DNA of 34,671 nucleotides from CBFCZU01 sp965602635. GTDB lineage: Bacteria; Planctomycetota; Phycisphaerae; SM23-33. Below the pieces are notes generated by a model. That model was not told the DNA's origin, ran no database searches, and saw nothing but the letters and a program-made list of their open reading frames with translations. How positions within the stretch are numbered: position 1 is the stretch's first letter; each line of letters opens with the position of its first letter. Made by a program: the position numbers and the translations under genes. Below, piece by piece: positions 14,029 to 22,556 of this stretch. The stretch is taken from positions 1 through 34,671 of the forward strand of contig CBFCZU010000011.1 of NCBI GenBank assembly GCA_965602635.1, given 5' to 3'.

Positions 14029-16185
14029 TCACGCTCCGAGGCGGATGCGGACGTCGGCAACCGCGCAGCCGACCTCGGGCGGGCCGACCATCAGCGGGTT
14101 GATGTCGAGTTCGGCGATGCGTTCAAAATCGGTCACGAGCTGGCTGAGCCGGCGGAGGCACTCCTTGATTCCTTCCACGTCGGCCGGCGGCATGCCGCGG
14201 GCGCCTTCCAGCAGGCGGTAGGCCTTGACGCCCTTTACCATCCGTGCGGCCGCGGCCTCGTCCACCGGCGCCAGGGCGAAGGTAAGGTCGCGTATGACGT
14301 CCACGAATAGCCCGCCCAGTCCGAACATCAGTGTCGGCCCGAAGACCGCGTCGCGCTTGGCGCCGAGGATCACCTCGTGGGCGGCGGGGATCATCTCGCG
14401 CACCAGCACCCCGAGGATCCGTACATCGGGCATCACGCTGCCGATGTGGGACATCATCTCGTCGTGCGCCCGCTTGACGCCTTCTGCGTCCCTGACGTCC
14501 AGCGCCACGCCCTTGACGTCGAACTTGTGCACGATGTCGGGACTGGCCACGCGCAGCACGACGGGGAAGCCGATCTCCCCGGCGAAAGCGGCGGCCTCGT
14601 CGGCGTCGCGGCAGAGCTTGTGGCGGGGGACGGGAAAGCCGTAGGCCTCCAGCACGGCCAGGGCCTGGTCCTCGGGCAGGTAGCCGCCCCTGTCGTTGTG
14701 GAGGATCGCCTCGGCCGCCTGGCGATTGACGGGCAGTGGCACGAGTTCCTCTACCCCCTGGCGTCGCCACTGGAGGACGTTTTGCACGTCGGCCAGCGCC
14801 CCGCAGGCCCACTCCGGCAGGATGTAGTGGGGTATGTGAGCGGCCTGGAGGATCCTCACCCCGGGGGCGACGTCGGAGGCGCCCATGAACGAGCAGGCAA
14901 GGGGCTTCTCGGCGGCTGCGTGGACGCGGCGCACGCCGCGGGCTATGTCCTCGATGTCCGTCATGGACTGGGGGGTGAGGATGACCAGGACGCCGTCGAC
15001 GTTGGGATCGGCCAGCACGGCCTCGAGGGCGGAGCTGTACCGGTCGGAGCGGGCGTCGCCGATGACGTCAACGGGGTTCTTGATGTTCGCCGCCGCCGGC
15101 AGCGCCGCCTTGAGCTTGGCGGTCGTCTCGGGCGCAAAGCGTGCCATCTCCAGCCCGGCGCGGACGGCAGCGTCCGTGGCCATCACCCCCGGGCCGCCGG
15201 CGTTGGTGACGATCGCCAGGCGGTTACCCTTGGGCATGGGCTGGTAGGCCAGCATCAGGGCGGAGTTGAACAGCTCCTCGATGCTCTCGACTCGGATGAT
15301 GCCGGCCTCGCGGAAGACGGCCTGGCATATGTCGTCCTCGGCCGCGAGCGAGCCGGTGTGGCTGCTGGCGGCGTCGGCGCCCTGGGGGGTCCGGCCGGAC
15401 TTGATCGCCAGGATCGGCTTGGCGTTGGGCCCGCGGGTTATCCGCCGGGCGGCGTCGATCAGCCCGCGCCCGTCGCGCAGCTCCTCCAGGTACAGCAGGA
15501 TCACGTCCGTCTGCTCGTCGTGGTGGAGGTAGTCCAGCAGGTCTATCTCGGTGACGTCGGCCTTGTTGCCGAAGCTGACGAACTTGGAGAAGCCGATCTC
15601 CCTGCCGCGGGCGTAGTCGAGCACGGCCGTGCACAGGGCGCCCGACTGGCTCAGGAACGCGATCCGCCCGGCGGCGGGCATTTTCCGGGCGAAGCTGGCG
15701 TTGAAGCGCACCCCCTGGTCGGTGTTGATCACGCCCAGGCAGTTCGGGCCGATCAGCCTGATGCCGTATTCAGTGCAGATTTCCTTGATCTGGCGCTCTC
15801 GCTCGGCGCCGGCGGGGCCGACCTCGCGAAAGCCCGCCGAGATCATGATCGCCGCCTTGACGCCCTTCTGCCCGCACTGGCGAAGGGCCTTATCGCAGAC
15901 GCTCGCCGGAAAGACGATCACCGCCAGGTCCACGTCGTCCTCGATGTCGGTGACGTAGCGGTACGCCCGAACGGCGCTGATCGACCGCTTGCCCGGGGCC
16001 ACCGGATACAGCACGCCCCGGTAGCCGCTGGTGAGGATGTTCAGGAAGATGTCGTGCGGGACGGTGCCCGGGGTGTTGGTCACGCCCAGCACCGCCACGC
16101 TTCGAGGTTTGAAAACCACCTCCAGCGATTCGGTCGAGTTCAGACAGGCCGTCGCCATCTCGCCTTGACCGTCGCCGCCGCTCAC
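14029..16185 (-). CDS. Single-chain ADP-forming acyl-CoA synthetase (acetyl-CoA synthetase family)
   Basis: A 718-residue protein with alpha and beta parts fused. Residues about 24-150 form a CoA-binding Rossmann domain (SVAVLGVTN), 160-460 two ligase-CoA flavodoxin-like domains with the phospho-histidine His276 in SSHTGSLA, and 495-718 an ATP-grasp domain ending 'IAELDINPLMV'. Such enzymes reversibly convert acyl-CoA, ADP and phosphate to acid, CoA and ATP. Which acid is used cannot be told. The GTG start at 16185 overlaps the stop of the condensing enzyme gene (GTGA); an ATG at 16158 is an alternative. The tight coupling suggests it supplies or consumes the CoA ester of that enzyme. Confidence 0.93.
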   Translation of the reverse strand: MSGGDGQGEMATACLNSTESLEVVFKPRSVAVLGVTNTPGTVPHDIFLNILTSGYRGVLYPVAPGKRSISAVRAYRYVTDIEDDVDLAVIVFPASVCDKALRQCGQKGVKAAIMISAGFREVGPAGAERERQIKEICTEYGIRLIGPNCLGVINTDQGVRFNASFARKMPAAGRIAFLSQSGALCTAVLDYARGREIGFSKFVSFGNKADVTEIDLLDYLHHDEQTDVILLYLEELRDGRGLIDAARRITRGPNAKPILAIKSGRTPQGADAASSHTGSLAAEDDICQAVFREAGIIRVESIEELFNSALMLAYQPMPKGNRLAIVTNAGGPGVMATDAAVRAGLEMARFAPETTAKLKAALPAAANIKNPVDVIGDARSDRYSSALEAVLADPNVDGVLVILTPQSMTDIEDIARGVRRVHAAAEKPLACSFMGASDVAPGVRILQAAHIPHYILPEWACGALADVQNVLQWRRQGVEELVPLPVNRQAAEAILHNDRGGYLPEDQALAVLEAYGFPVPRHKLCRDADEAAAFAGEIGFPVVLRVASPDIVHKFDVKGVALDVRDAEGVKRAHDEMMSHIGSVMPDVRILGVLVREMIPAAHEVILGAKRDAVFGPTLMFGLGGLFVDVIRDLTFALAPVDEAAAARMVKGVKAYRLLEGARGMPPADVEGIKECLRRLSQLVTDFERIAELDINPLMVGPPEVGCAVADVRIRLGA

Positions 16186-17576
16186 TCGTCGCCGCCCTTG
16201 TGCTTCTGCCAGTATTCCGGCAGCAGTTCCTTTGCCTTTGCCTCGAGCTCGTCGTCGCTGATGGCGGTCAGCCGGCCCTCCACCTCGTACTGGTCCAGCA
16301 CCCAGCGTGCCATGCGGTGGACCTTAATCTTGTTGAGCCTGTCTTTGCCGCTCAGGCCGAAGAACTCGTTCACCCAGACGGCCACGCCGTCGGCGCCGCT
16401 CTTGTCGGTGATGGCCACCCGCGGCGGGCGCCCGAGCAGGGCGGCGGTGTCGAAGATGTTGTATATCCGCTCGTCCTGGCGAAGCCCGAGGGCGTGGATA
16501 CCCGCCCGCGTGGTGTTGAAGTGCTTGCCGACGAAGGGGTAGTTGTCCGGAATGGGCAGCCCGATCGACCGCATGTAGTCGGCCAGCTCGGTGATGGCGG
16601 TGGTGTCGATGCCGCACAGGTCGCCCTTGAGGGCGATGTACTCGAAGATCGCCGCTTCGATGGGCGGGTTGCCCGTCCGCTCTCCGAACCCGAAGAGCGT
16701 GGTGTTCACCGCGTCGCAGCCGTACAGCCAGGCGGCGCCGCCGTTGACGTGCACCTTGTGGAAGTCGTTGTGCCCGTGCCACTCCAGCCTCTCGCCGGGC
16801 AGGCCCAGCTCGCGCGTGATCTTGTGGATCAGCTTGGGGATGCTGCGGGGCAGCTCCACGCCCGGATAGCTGATCCCGAAGCCCATCGTGTCGCACAGCC
16901 GCACCTTGACCTTGAGATGCTCGGGCACCTGCTCGCTGATCTCGATGAGCCGCTCCACGAAGGGCAGCACGAACCCGTCGAGGTCGGCGCGGGTGACGTC
17001 CTCCAGGTGGCAGCGCGGGCGGATGCCCGCCTCCAGGGCGGCCTCGACCACCTCGCAGTACCTCTCCATGGCCAGCCGGCGGTCCAGCTTGAGCTTGTGG
17101 AATATGTGGTAGTCCGAGCAACTGGTCAGCATGCCGGTTTCCTGAAGCCCGGCCTCGGCCACCAGTCGGAAGTCGCCCTTGACCGCGCGGATCCACCCGG
17201 TGCACTCGGGGTACTTGTGGCCCAGTGCCCGGCAGCGGTCGAGTGCCTCGCGGTCGTTCTTCGTGTACAGGAAGAACTCCGTCTGGCGGACGACGCCGTT
17301 GGGCCCGCTGAGCTTGGAGATAAGGTCGTAGATCCGGACCATCTGATCGATGGTGTACGGCGGGCGCGCCTGCTGGCCGTCGCGAAAGGTCGTGTCGGTG
17401 ATGTGGATGTCGCGGGTCTTCAGGGCCTTGGGGTCGAACTCCACCGGCTTGCCATTGATGTACTCCACGACGGGACCGTCGAACCGGATCAGCGGCGGCA
17501 GATCGTAGCTGTACGTCTCCTCCAGGAGGTTGGGCTTGTCCACCTCAACTAGAGGATGTGACTTCTTCTTTGACAT
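16182..17576 (-). CDS. DRE-TIM acyl-CoA condensing enzyme (LeuA / homocitrate / Re-citrate synthase-like)
   Basis: A 464-residue HMGL-like TIM-barrel protein. The signature DTTFRDGQQ is at 61-69 and the metal site HGHND at 267-271; 'TSCSDYHIFHK' and 'CHLEDVTRAD' are further barrel-edge motifs. Family members condense acetyl-CoA with a 2-oxo acid. It lacks the long C-terminal LeuA allosteric domain, so ordinary 2-isopropylmalate synthase is less likely. It resembles the group that includes anaerobic Re-citrate synthases, but substrate choice is inference. ATG 17576 lies 31 bases after the ACP stop. It overlaps the acyl-CoA synthetase gene by 4 bases. Its place between two ACPs and beside an acyl-CoA synthetase is unusual. 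Confidence 0.88.
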   Translation of the reverse strand: MSKKKSHPLVEVDKPNLLEETYSYDLPPLIRFDGPVVEYINGKPVEFDPKALKTRDIHITDTTFRDGQQARPPYTIDQMVRIYDLISKLSGPNGVVRQTEFFLYTKNDREALDRCRALGHKYPECTGWIRAVKGDFRLVAEAGLQETGMLTSCSDYHIFHKLKLDRRLAMERYCEVVEAALEAGIRPRCHLEDVTRADLDGFVLPFVERLIEISEQVPEHLKVKVRLCDTMGFGISYPGVELPRSIPKLIHKITRELGLPGERLEWHGHNDFHKVHVNGGAAWLYGCDAVNTTLFGFGERTGNPPIEAAIFEYIALKGDLCGIDTTAITELADYMRSIGLPIPDNYPFVGKHFNTTRAGIHALGLRQDERIYNIFDTAALLGRPPRVAITDKSGADGVAVWVNEFFGLSGKDRLNKIKVHRMARWVLDQYEVEGRLTAISDDELEAKAKELLPEYWQKHKGGDE

Positions 17577-17607
17577 GAAACCGGCCTTTCGTTCGCTTGC
17601 GGCGGGG

Positions 17608-17862
17608 CTATATCTCAGCGCCCTGCTCCTTGCAGGTCTTGGTGATGAACTCGACCGCGGCGCCGACCGTCTCGACCGCCAGCGCCTCGTCCTCGTCCAT
17701 TTCGATACCGAATTCGTCCTCGAACATGGCGACCAGCTCGACGGACTGGATGCTCTCGGCCCCCAGGTCGGCGGCGAAGTTGTCCGTCTCCTTGAGGTCC
17801 GCCGCGTTGAGGTTCAGCACCCGGGCGGTCACGGCCTTGACGCGTTCTTCAACGGTAGCCAC
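17608..17862 (-). CDS. Acyl carrier protein
   Basis: An 84-residue ACP with Ser37 in ADLGAESIQSVELV as the phosphopantetheine site, an acidic helix II (MFEDEFGIEMDEDEA) and a C-terminal 'VETVGAAVEFI' helix. It starts with GTG at 17862; GGAG is 9 bases upstream. It lies 18 bases after the GlmU-like gene and 31 before the condensing enzyme. It is close in sequence to the ACP at 13749-13994, which suggests duplication within the operon. The partner enzymes are not known. Confidence 0.94.
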   Translation of the reverse strand: MATVEERVKAVTARVLNLNAADLKETDNFAADLGAESIQSVELVAMFEDEFGIEMDEDEALAVETVGAAVEFITKTCKEQGAEI

Positions 17863-17880
17863 TTGTTCGTCTCCTATGTC

Positions 17881-19167
17881 CTAGCGTCCCTTAGCCATCA
17901 TCCGGCGGCCCTTCTTGATGGCCACCTGGCGCACCGGGGCGGTCATCTCGAAGACCGCTTCCCACATTTTCTCTTCCGCCTCGGTCCACTGCTGCTTCCG
18001 CCTGCTCATGGCGATCGCGGCCGTCTCGTAGAGCTTCTTCCGCCCGAAGCCCTTGGTTACGATACCCTCGAGCAGCCAGGAGAACGAGGGGATGTGCTTG
18101 GGCAGGGGCTTGCCGGTGGCCAGGATCAGCGCCATCGCGCCCACGTACGAGCCGGTGTTGAACAGCGCGCCGATCGACGTCTTGGTGTGGTCGCCGATCA
18201 GGGCGCCGACCTTCGTCGAGCCGGTGTCGATCTGCGTCCTGCCGTCGAGCGCGACCGTGACGTTGCCGTAATCGTTCTTCAGGTCGCTGTTGGTGGTCAG
18301 GGCGCCCAGGTTGACCCATTCGCCCACGTATGCGTGCCCCAGGAAGCCGTCGTGGTACTTGTTGGAGTGGCCCTGGATGATGGACTCCTCGACCTCGCCG
18401 CCGATGCGGCAGACCGGGCCTATGGAGTTGCCCTCGCGGCACTTGGCGCCCAGCAGGATGGACTTGGCGCCGACGTAGCAGGGGCCCTCGATCCGGGTGA
18501 AGGGGTGGACCTCCACGCCCTCGTCGAGGTACACCGGCCCGTTCTCGGCGTCGATGACGACCATGGGGTGCACCAGGGCGCCGGGGCCGACGTACACGTC
18601 CTTCTCGCTGCCGCGGATGGCCTTGGGCTGCTCGACGGTCCCCTCGATGCCGCTGCGGCCGGCCGCCTGGAAGTCCGCGGTGATCTGCTCGGGGTTCGCC
18701 AGGATCAGGTCCCAGGCGTAGTTCCACGTCTGGCAGTCGCAGTCGGCGGCGGGCAGCTTCTCCTTGGCCGACGTCAGCAGCTCGTCCAGCGAGCCGGCCT
18801 GGAGCTTGCCCAGGTCCGCCTGGCGGATCAGCGCGCACAGCACGTCGCCGTCGCCGTCCAGGCCTACCTTGCTGGCGGCCTTGGGGTCGAACTGGCACAG
18901 CCCGGTCTTCACGCGGGCGTTCACCACCAGCAGGTCGTCCCCGCTTAGCGAGGCCGGGTCGTTGACCTTCCAGTCCGTCTTGGCCGAGTAGGAATCGGCC
19001 ATGTATTCAGGCACGAAGCACGCCACGTCGCCGGTGCCGACCGCCGCGACGATCTTCTCCGCCAGCGAGGTCATGCCGCAGCGCAGCTCCCACACCGGGC
19101 GGCTCAGCGCCAGCGGGGCGAAGTTGGCCCTTTTGCTTTCCGGGCCGTCAAAAAGAATCAGTCTCAT
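17881..19167 (-). CDS. Alternative GlmU-like sugar-nucleotidyltransferase/acetyltransferase-related protein
   Basis: A 428-residue protein. The start 'MRLILFDGP...APLALSRPVWELRCGM' and the left-handed beta-helix hexapeptide region (about 190-346, with 'LGHAYVGEWVNLGALTTNSDLKNDYGNV') match the alternative GlmU-related family best known from Bacteroidetes (TIGR03991 type). The classical pyrophosphorylase loop (GxGTRM) is missing from the N-terminus, so nucleotidyl transfer is uncertain; acyl transfer to a sugar phosphate by the beta-helix is plausible. It lies 69 bases after the DUF4954 gene, which also has a beta-helix, and shares an operon with nagB. This points to amino-sugar or UDP-GlcNAc metabolism. 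Confidence 0.87.
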   Translation of the reverse strand: MRLILFDGPESKRANFAPLALSRPVWELRCGMTSLAEKIVAAVGTGDVACFVPEYMADSYSAKTDWKVNDPASLSGDDLLVVNARVKTGLCQFDPKAASKVGLDGDGDVLCALIRQADLGKLQAGSLDELLTSAKEKLPAADCDCQTWNYAWDLILANPEQITADFQAAGRSGIEGTVEQPKAIRGSEKDVYVGPGALVHPMVVIDAENGPVYLDEGVEVHPFTRIEGPCYVGAKSILLGAKCREGNSIGPVCRIGGEVEESIIQGHSNKYHDGFLGHAYVGEWVNLGALTTNSDLKNDYGNVTVALDGRTQIDTGSTKVGALIGDHTKTSIGALFNTGSYVGAMALILATGKPLPKHIPSFSWLLEGIVTKGFGRKKLYETAAIAMSRRKQQWTEAEEKMWEAVFEMTAPVRQVAIKKGRRMMAKGR

Positions 19168-19236
19168 CGGATGGTTCCTGTACCAATGCCTTTCGCTCTG
19201 GCCTTCCGCTCGCCGCCCCGACTGCCGGGACGAGGG

Positions 19237-21444
19237 TCAGGCCCTCAGCTTCGCGGCCGCCTCGGCCTGGCGGGCGAACTGCTCCGTCTCAGAGCGGACC
19301 TGCTTGACGAAGCTGTTCTCCTCGGCGGTACCGAGCACGGCCTTCATTTCCTCTTCGCTGTCGTAGGTGCTCTTGCGGAACGGGTCGTCGTAGTCCTTCT
19401 TGCGGGTGAGGTAGGTCTGGTCGGCGACGTACTGCTGGATTTCGACGGCCTGGTCGAGGGCCCCGGCCCACAGCTCGGGCGTGAGGCTGTCAACCGCCAG
19501 CAGGTCCAGGAGCGTCGCGAAGGCGTGACGCTGCTTGTCCAGCGGGTACCTCTCCCACAGCCGGTCGTATTCTTCGTGAATCGTCTGCCAGGTAGTGAGC
19601 CGGCCCGCCTTGATGTCCGTCTTGAGCTGCTCAAGGTCCTCGGCCGGGACGAGCTGCCCGCCGAGGTTCACCCACCGCCGCCGGCGCGGGCCCGACAGGG
19701 CCTCGCACATGCTCGCAAGCGTCGCATCGCCGTTGTAGTGCAGGTACTCGAGGAGGTTCTTGACGGCGTAGTAATGCAGCATCTGGCGATACGCATGCCA
19801 GGCGGCATGGGGCTTGAGGATGACGACCTTCCGGCTTGACCGCTCCATGTTCTCGCCGAGTACCTCCAGGCCATCGACTTCCTCGGCCGGCCCGGACAGC
19901 AGCATGGTTCCCAGGCTGGTGAGTTCCTCCCTGCTCTGGGGGGGGGGCTGCTTGCCGCCCCGGCACAGCGACGCCTTGGCGGTCCACTCGGCCAACAGGT
20001 CCAGCGCGGAGAACATCTCCTCGGCCGTGTCCGGGGCGAGCGAGTCGAACTCGATGTGCTGGACCTTGCGCGCGCGCTTGTCGCGGGCCTGGAACTTCCA
20101 CGTGTTCCGCGCCAGGGCGTACATGTTGTACAGCCACCAGTAGGCGGGCAGCACTTGCAGGCGCTCGCCGGTCAGGTCGCTGCTGATGAGGCTGAACGGC
20201 AGCGGGATGTTAAGCTCGGCCGCGTAATCGCCCTTGGCCAGCAGGGCGAATGAGGCGAATCGGCAGTTGTGCTTGATGCTGGTGCACAGCCCCGGCCAGA
20301 AGCCGCGCCCGGCGTGGATTTCGCCGTCGGGCGCCCGGCTGTTGTGGTTGGAGCCCAGCGTCGCGCAGGCGGCGATGTTGCTCTGGCCCATCACCAGGGC
20401 GGCGATCAGGAACGAGTTATTGTGGTGCTGCTCGTGGGCGGGGAATATCAGGTTGTTGAGCAGCTCGCAGCAGGAGACGGTCGAGTTGCCGCCCAGGTAC
20501 GAGTGGATCAGGCGGGCGCCGTACTTGAGCGAGCTGTTGTCGCCCATGACGAATCGCACGGCCTTGCACCCGTAGAACACGTGGCAGCCGCGCCCGATGA
20601 TGCCGTTGACCAGCTCCACCCCTTCGCCGATCTGGCTGGGCTCTTCCTCGCTGGAGTTGATGGTGAGGTTCTTGAGCTTGTTGGCGCCTTTGATGTAGGC
20701 GTACGGGCCGACCTTGACGTCCTTGATGACGCGGCAGTTCTTGATGACGCACCCGGGCCCGATCTCGCCGTAGAAGCCTCGCCGGGGGTCGAAGGTTTCC
20801 TGAGTGACGGCGCCCAGCCGCTCCAGCAGCTCCGGGTCGTCGCGGTGCTTGGCCCAAAGGTAGGCGTCGGCGGCGATCATCCCGTCGAAGGGCATCACGC
20901 AGCGGCCGCCCGCCTCGTTGATCAGGTCCATCCAGATGCGGACGTCCTCGTCCTCGCCCTCCTTGACGATGCCGTTGCCGAACTTGGCGTGGCTGGTGGT
21001 GTGAAACTCGTCGATGTTCAGCAGGATGGCATTGTCGCCGATGATGTAGTGGGCCAGGTGGCGGACGTTGTGGATGGCGACGTCGTCGCCGATGTCACAG
21101 GCGATGATGCGGCTGTTGGTCAGTCCCACGGGCACCGACATCTCGTGGTGGGAGAGGAACACCTCCTCCAGCCGCCCGATGCGCACCAGGCCGTAGAACT
21201 CGCAGTTCTTGACCTGGTGGGCGCTGAAGTGGTCGGTGACCAGGACGTCCTCCCAGTCGTCGGCCGTGTTGGCGTTCTTGACCAGCGTCTCGATTTCCTC
21301 GGCGCGGAGGTGGCGGTACTGCTCCAGCGGGCGGGGCGAGCGCTCGTTGCGCAGGGAGTACTCGTCCTGCCCCGGGTGCAGGTATTCCTGTGGCACGAAA
21401 TCCCGGCCTAGCGATCCCATAGGGAGGATCTGCAGTTCTCTCAT
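19237..21444 (-). CDS. DUF4954 family protein with left-handed beta-helix
   Basis: A 735-residue cytoplasmic protein. Residues about 75-160 and 225-410 contain hexapeptide-type turns ('IGPGCVIKNCRVIKDVKVGPYAYIKG', 'IGEGVELVNGIIGRGC' pieces), followed by 'HHNNSFLIAALVMGQSNIAACATLGSNHNSR', a stretch typical of DUF4954. The C-terminal third is helical. Such beta-helices usually serve acyl- or nucleotidyl-transferases, but no activity is established. Its position directly after nagB and before the GlmU-like gene suggests a role in amino-sugar nucleotide supply. GGAG lies near the ATG at 21444. Confidence 0.87.
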   Translation of the reverse strand: MRELQILPMGSLGRDFVPQEYLHPGQDEYSLRNERSPRPLEQYRHLRAEEIETLVKNANTADDWEDVLVTDHFSAHQVKNCEFYGLVRIGRLEEVFLSHHEMSVPVGLTNSRIIACDIGDDVAIHNVRHLAHYIIGDNAILLNIDEFHTTSHAKFGNGIVKEGEDEDVRIWMDLINEAGGRCVMPFDGMIAADAYLWAKHRDDPELLERLGAVTQETFDPRRGFYGEIGPGCVIKNCRVIKDVKVGPYAYIKGANKLKNLTINSSEEEPSQIGEGVELVNGIIGRGCHVFYGCKAVRFVMGDNSSLKYGARLIHSYLGGNSTVSCCELLNNLIFPAHEQHHNNSFLIAALVMGQSNIAACATLGSNHNSRAPDGEIHAGRGFWPGLCTSIKHNCRFASFALLAKGDYAAELNIPLPFSLISSDLTGERLQVLPAYWWLYNMYALARNTWKFQARDKRARKVQHIEFDSLAPDTAEEMFSALDLLAEWTAKASLCRGGKQPPPQSREELTSLGTMLLSGPAEEVDGLEVLGENMERSSRKVVILKPHAAWHAYRQMLHYYAVKNLLEYLHYNGDATLASMCEALSGPRRRRWVNLGGQLVPAEDLEQLKTDIKAGRLTTWQTIHEEYDRLWERYPLDKQRHAFATLLDLLAVDSLTPELWAGALDQAVEIQQYVADQTYLTRKKDYDDPFRKSTYDSEEEMKAVLGTAEENSFVKQVRSETEQFARQAEAAAKLRA

Positions 21445-21533
21445 CGCCTGGTCCTCCGGATTTCATTTGCCGGCCGGCGCCGGCGTTGCCTGCCGTCCGT
21501 GCCGGGCGTCCCCGCGCCGATTGCTTCGGCGGC

Positions 21534-22319
21534 TCAGGACGACTTCGGCGCGTCCGGCTTCCTGGCCTGGATCCAGTCGTAATACTCGCGCATCTTCAAA
21601 TCGCCGGCCGCCTCGTCGTCGAGGAAGGCCGTGCCGTGCGGATGCAGTTGCAGGGCGCTGGCGGTGACCATGCTGGTGACCGGCCCTTCAATCGCGGCGG
21701 CGACGGCGGCGGCTTTGCTCTTCTTGTTGGCCAGAAGTATCAGCTTCCGCGCCTCGAGGATCGTGCCCACGCCCATGGTGATGGCGTAAACCGGAACGTC
21801 CTCGAGCCTGTCGAAGAAGCGGGCATTGTCCTCGATGGTCTGCCTGGCCAGGGTCTTCAGCCGCGTCCGGGACGCCAGCGAGCTGCTGGGCTCGTTGAAG
21901 GCGATGTGCCCGTCGCCGCCGATGCCGAGGATCTGCACGTCGATCCCGCCGGCGTCAACGATCTGCTGCTCGTATTCCCGGCAGTGGGCGGGGATATCCT
22001 TGGCCAGGCCGTCGGGAACGTGCGTGTTGCCCGGCGGGACGTCGATCTGGCTGAAGAGGGAATCGTTCATGAAACGGCGGTAGCTCTGCTCGTGGTTGCC
22101 TTCCAGGCCCACGTACTCGTCGAGGTTGAACGTCGTAACCTTCGAGAAGCTCAGGCCTCCCTCCTTGTGCAGACGTATGAGCTCGGTGTACAGCCCCAGC
22201 GGGGTCGAGCCCGTGGCCAGACCCAGCACGGCATCGGGCTTGGCGCGGACTATGGCCGCCATCTCGGCGGCGGCAGCGACACTCATTTGCTCGTAAGTCG
22301 GGTAGATAAGAACTTCCAT
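21534..22319 (-). CDS. nagB: Glucosamine-6-phosphate deaminase
   Basis: A 261-residue protein of normal NagB length. Conserved sites are GSTPLGLY (37-44, phosphate loop), Asp67 in FNLDEY (proton shuttle), and GIGGDGHIAFNEP with His138 and Glu143. It interconverts glucosamine-6-phosphate with fructose-6-phosphate and ammonia. AGGAG lies about 7 bases before the ATG at 22319. It is first in the long minus-strand operon, under a good promoter. In this setting it may set glucosamine flux into the downstream GlmU-like pathway, or recycle amino sugars. Confidence 0.96.
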   Translation of the reverse strand: MEVLIYPTYEQMSVAAAAEMAAIVRAKPDAVLGLATGSTPLGLYTELIRLHKEGGLSFSKVTTFNLDEYVGLEGNHEQSYRRFMNDSLFSQIDVPPGNTHVPDGLAKDIPAHCREYEQQIVDAGGIDVQILGIGGDGHIAFNEPSSSLASRTRLKTLARQTIEDNARFFDRLEDVPVYAITMGVGTILEARKLILLANKKSKAAAVAAAIEGPVTSMVTASALQLHPHGTAFLDDEAAGDLKMREYYDWIQARKPDAPKSS

Positions 22320-22405
22320 CTGGCCTCTCCTGTTGGGTTCGTCGGCCCCATTCCGCTCTGGGGGACAACCGTGAGCACTCCGGCAGGCAATCGCAGTCGC
22401 GGCGG

Positions 22406-22434
22406 ATTGTAATGAACCCCCCGGGTGCGGGCAA
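22406..22434 (-). promoter_or_regulatory. Promoter of the nagB operon
   Basis: On the minus strand TTGCCC (22429-22434) lies 17 bases before TACAAT (22406-22411, 5 of 6). The leader would be about 80 bases. It is back to back with the candidate promoter of the plus-strand FAS/PKS-like genes, about 65 bases away. Confidence 0.65.
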
Positions 22435-22497
22435 GCATTTTTCGTGCCTCCAGCCCCGGGCGGGGCGGGCACGGGCCTTGCGGGCCCAAAAAACATC

Positions 22498-22526
22498 TTG
22501 CCTGGACATGCGGAATGGGCTAAAAG
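22498..22526 (+). promoter_or_regulatory. Candidate promoter of the FAS/PKS-like cluster
   Basis: TTGCCT (22498-22503), 17 bases, then TAAAAG (22521-22526); each box matches consensus at 4 of 6. The start would fall near 22533, about 24 bases before the first gene. The -10 box lies within an inverted repeat. Confidence 0.5.
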
Positions 22527-22541
22527 GCCCCAGCCTTTTGG
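22520..22541. promoter_or_regulatory. Inverted repeat overlapping the -10 box (possible operator)
   Basis: AAAAGGC (22522-22528) and GCCTTTT (22533-22539) form perfect 7-base arms around CCCA, extended by C/G and T-G at the ends. Because it covers the -10 box and presumed start site, a repressor-binding role is plausible. No regulator gene is nearby. Confidence 0.4.
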
Positions 22542-22556
22542 AGCGGCGTCGGCGGG

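Noticed and set aside
16182..17576. Calling the condensing enzyme leuA
   Set aside because: It lacks the C-terminal regulatory domain, there are no leuBCD genes nearby and it sits among ACP and acyl-CoA synthetase genes; the substrate is left open.
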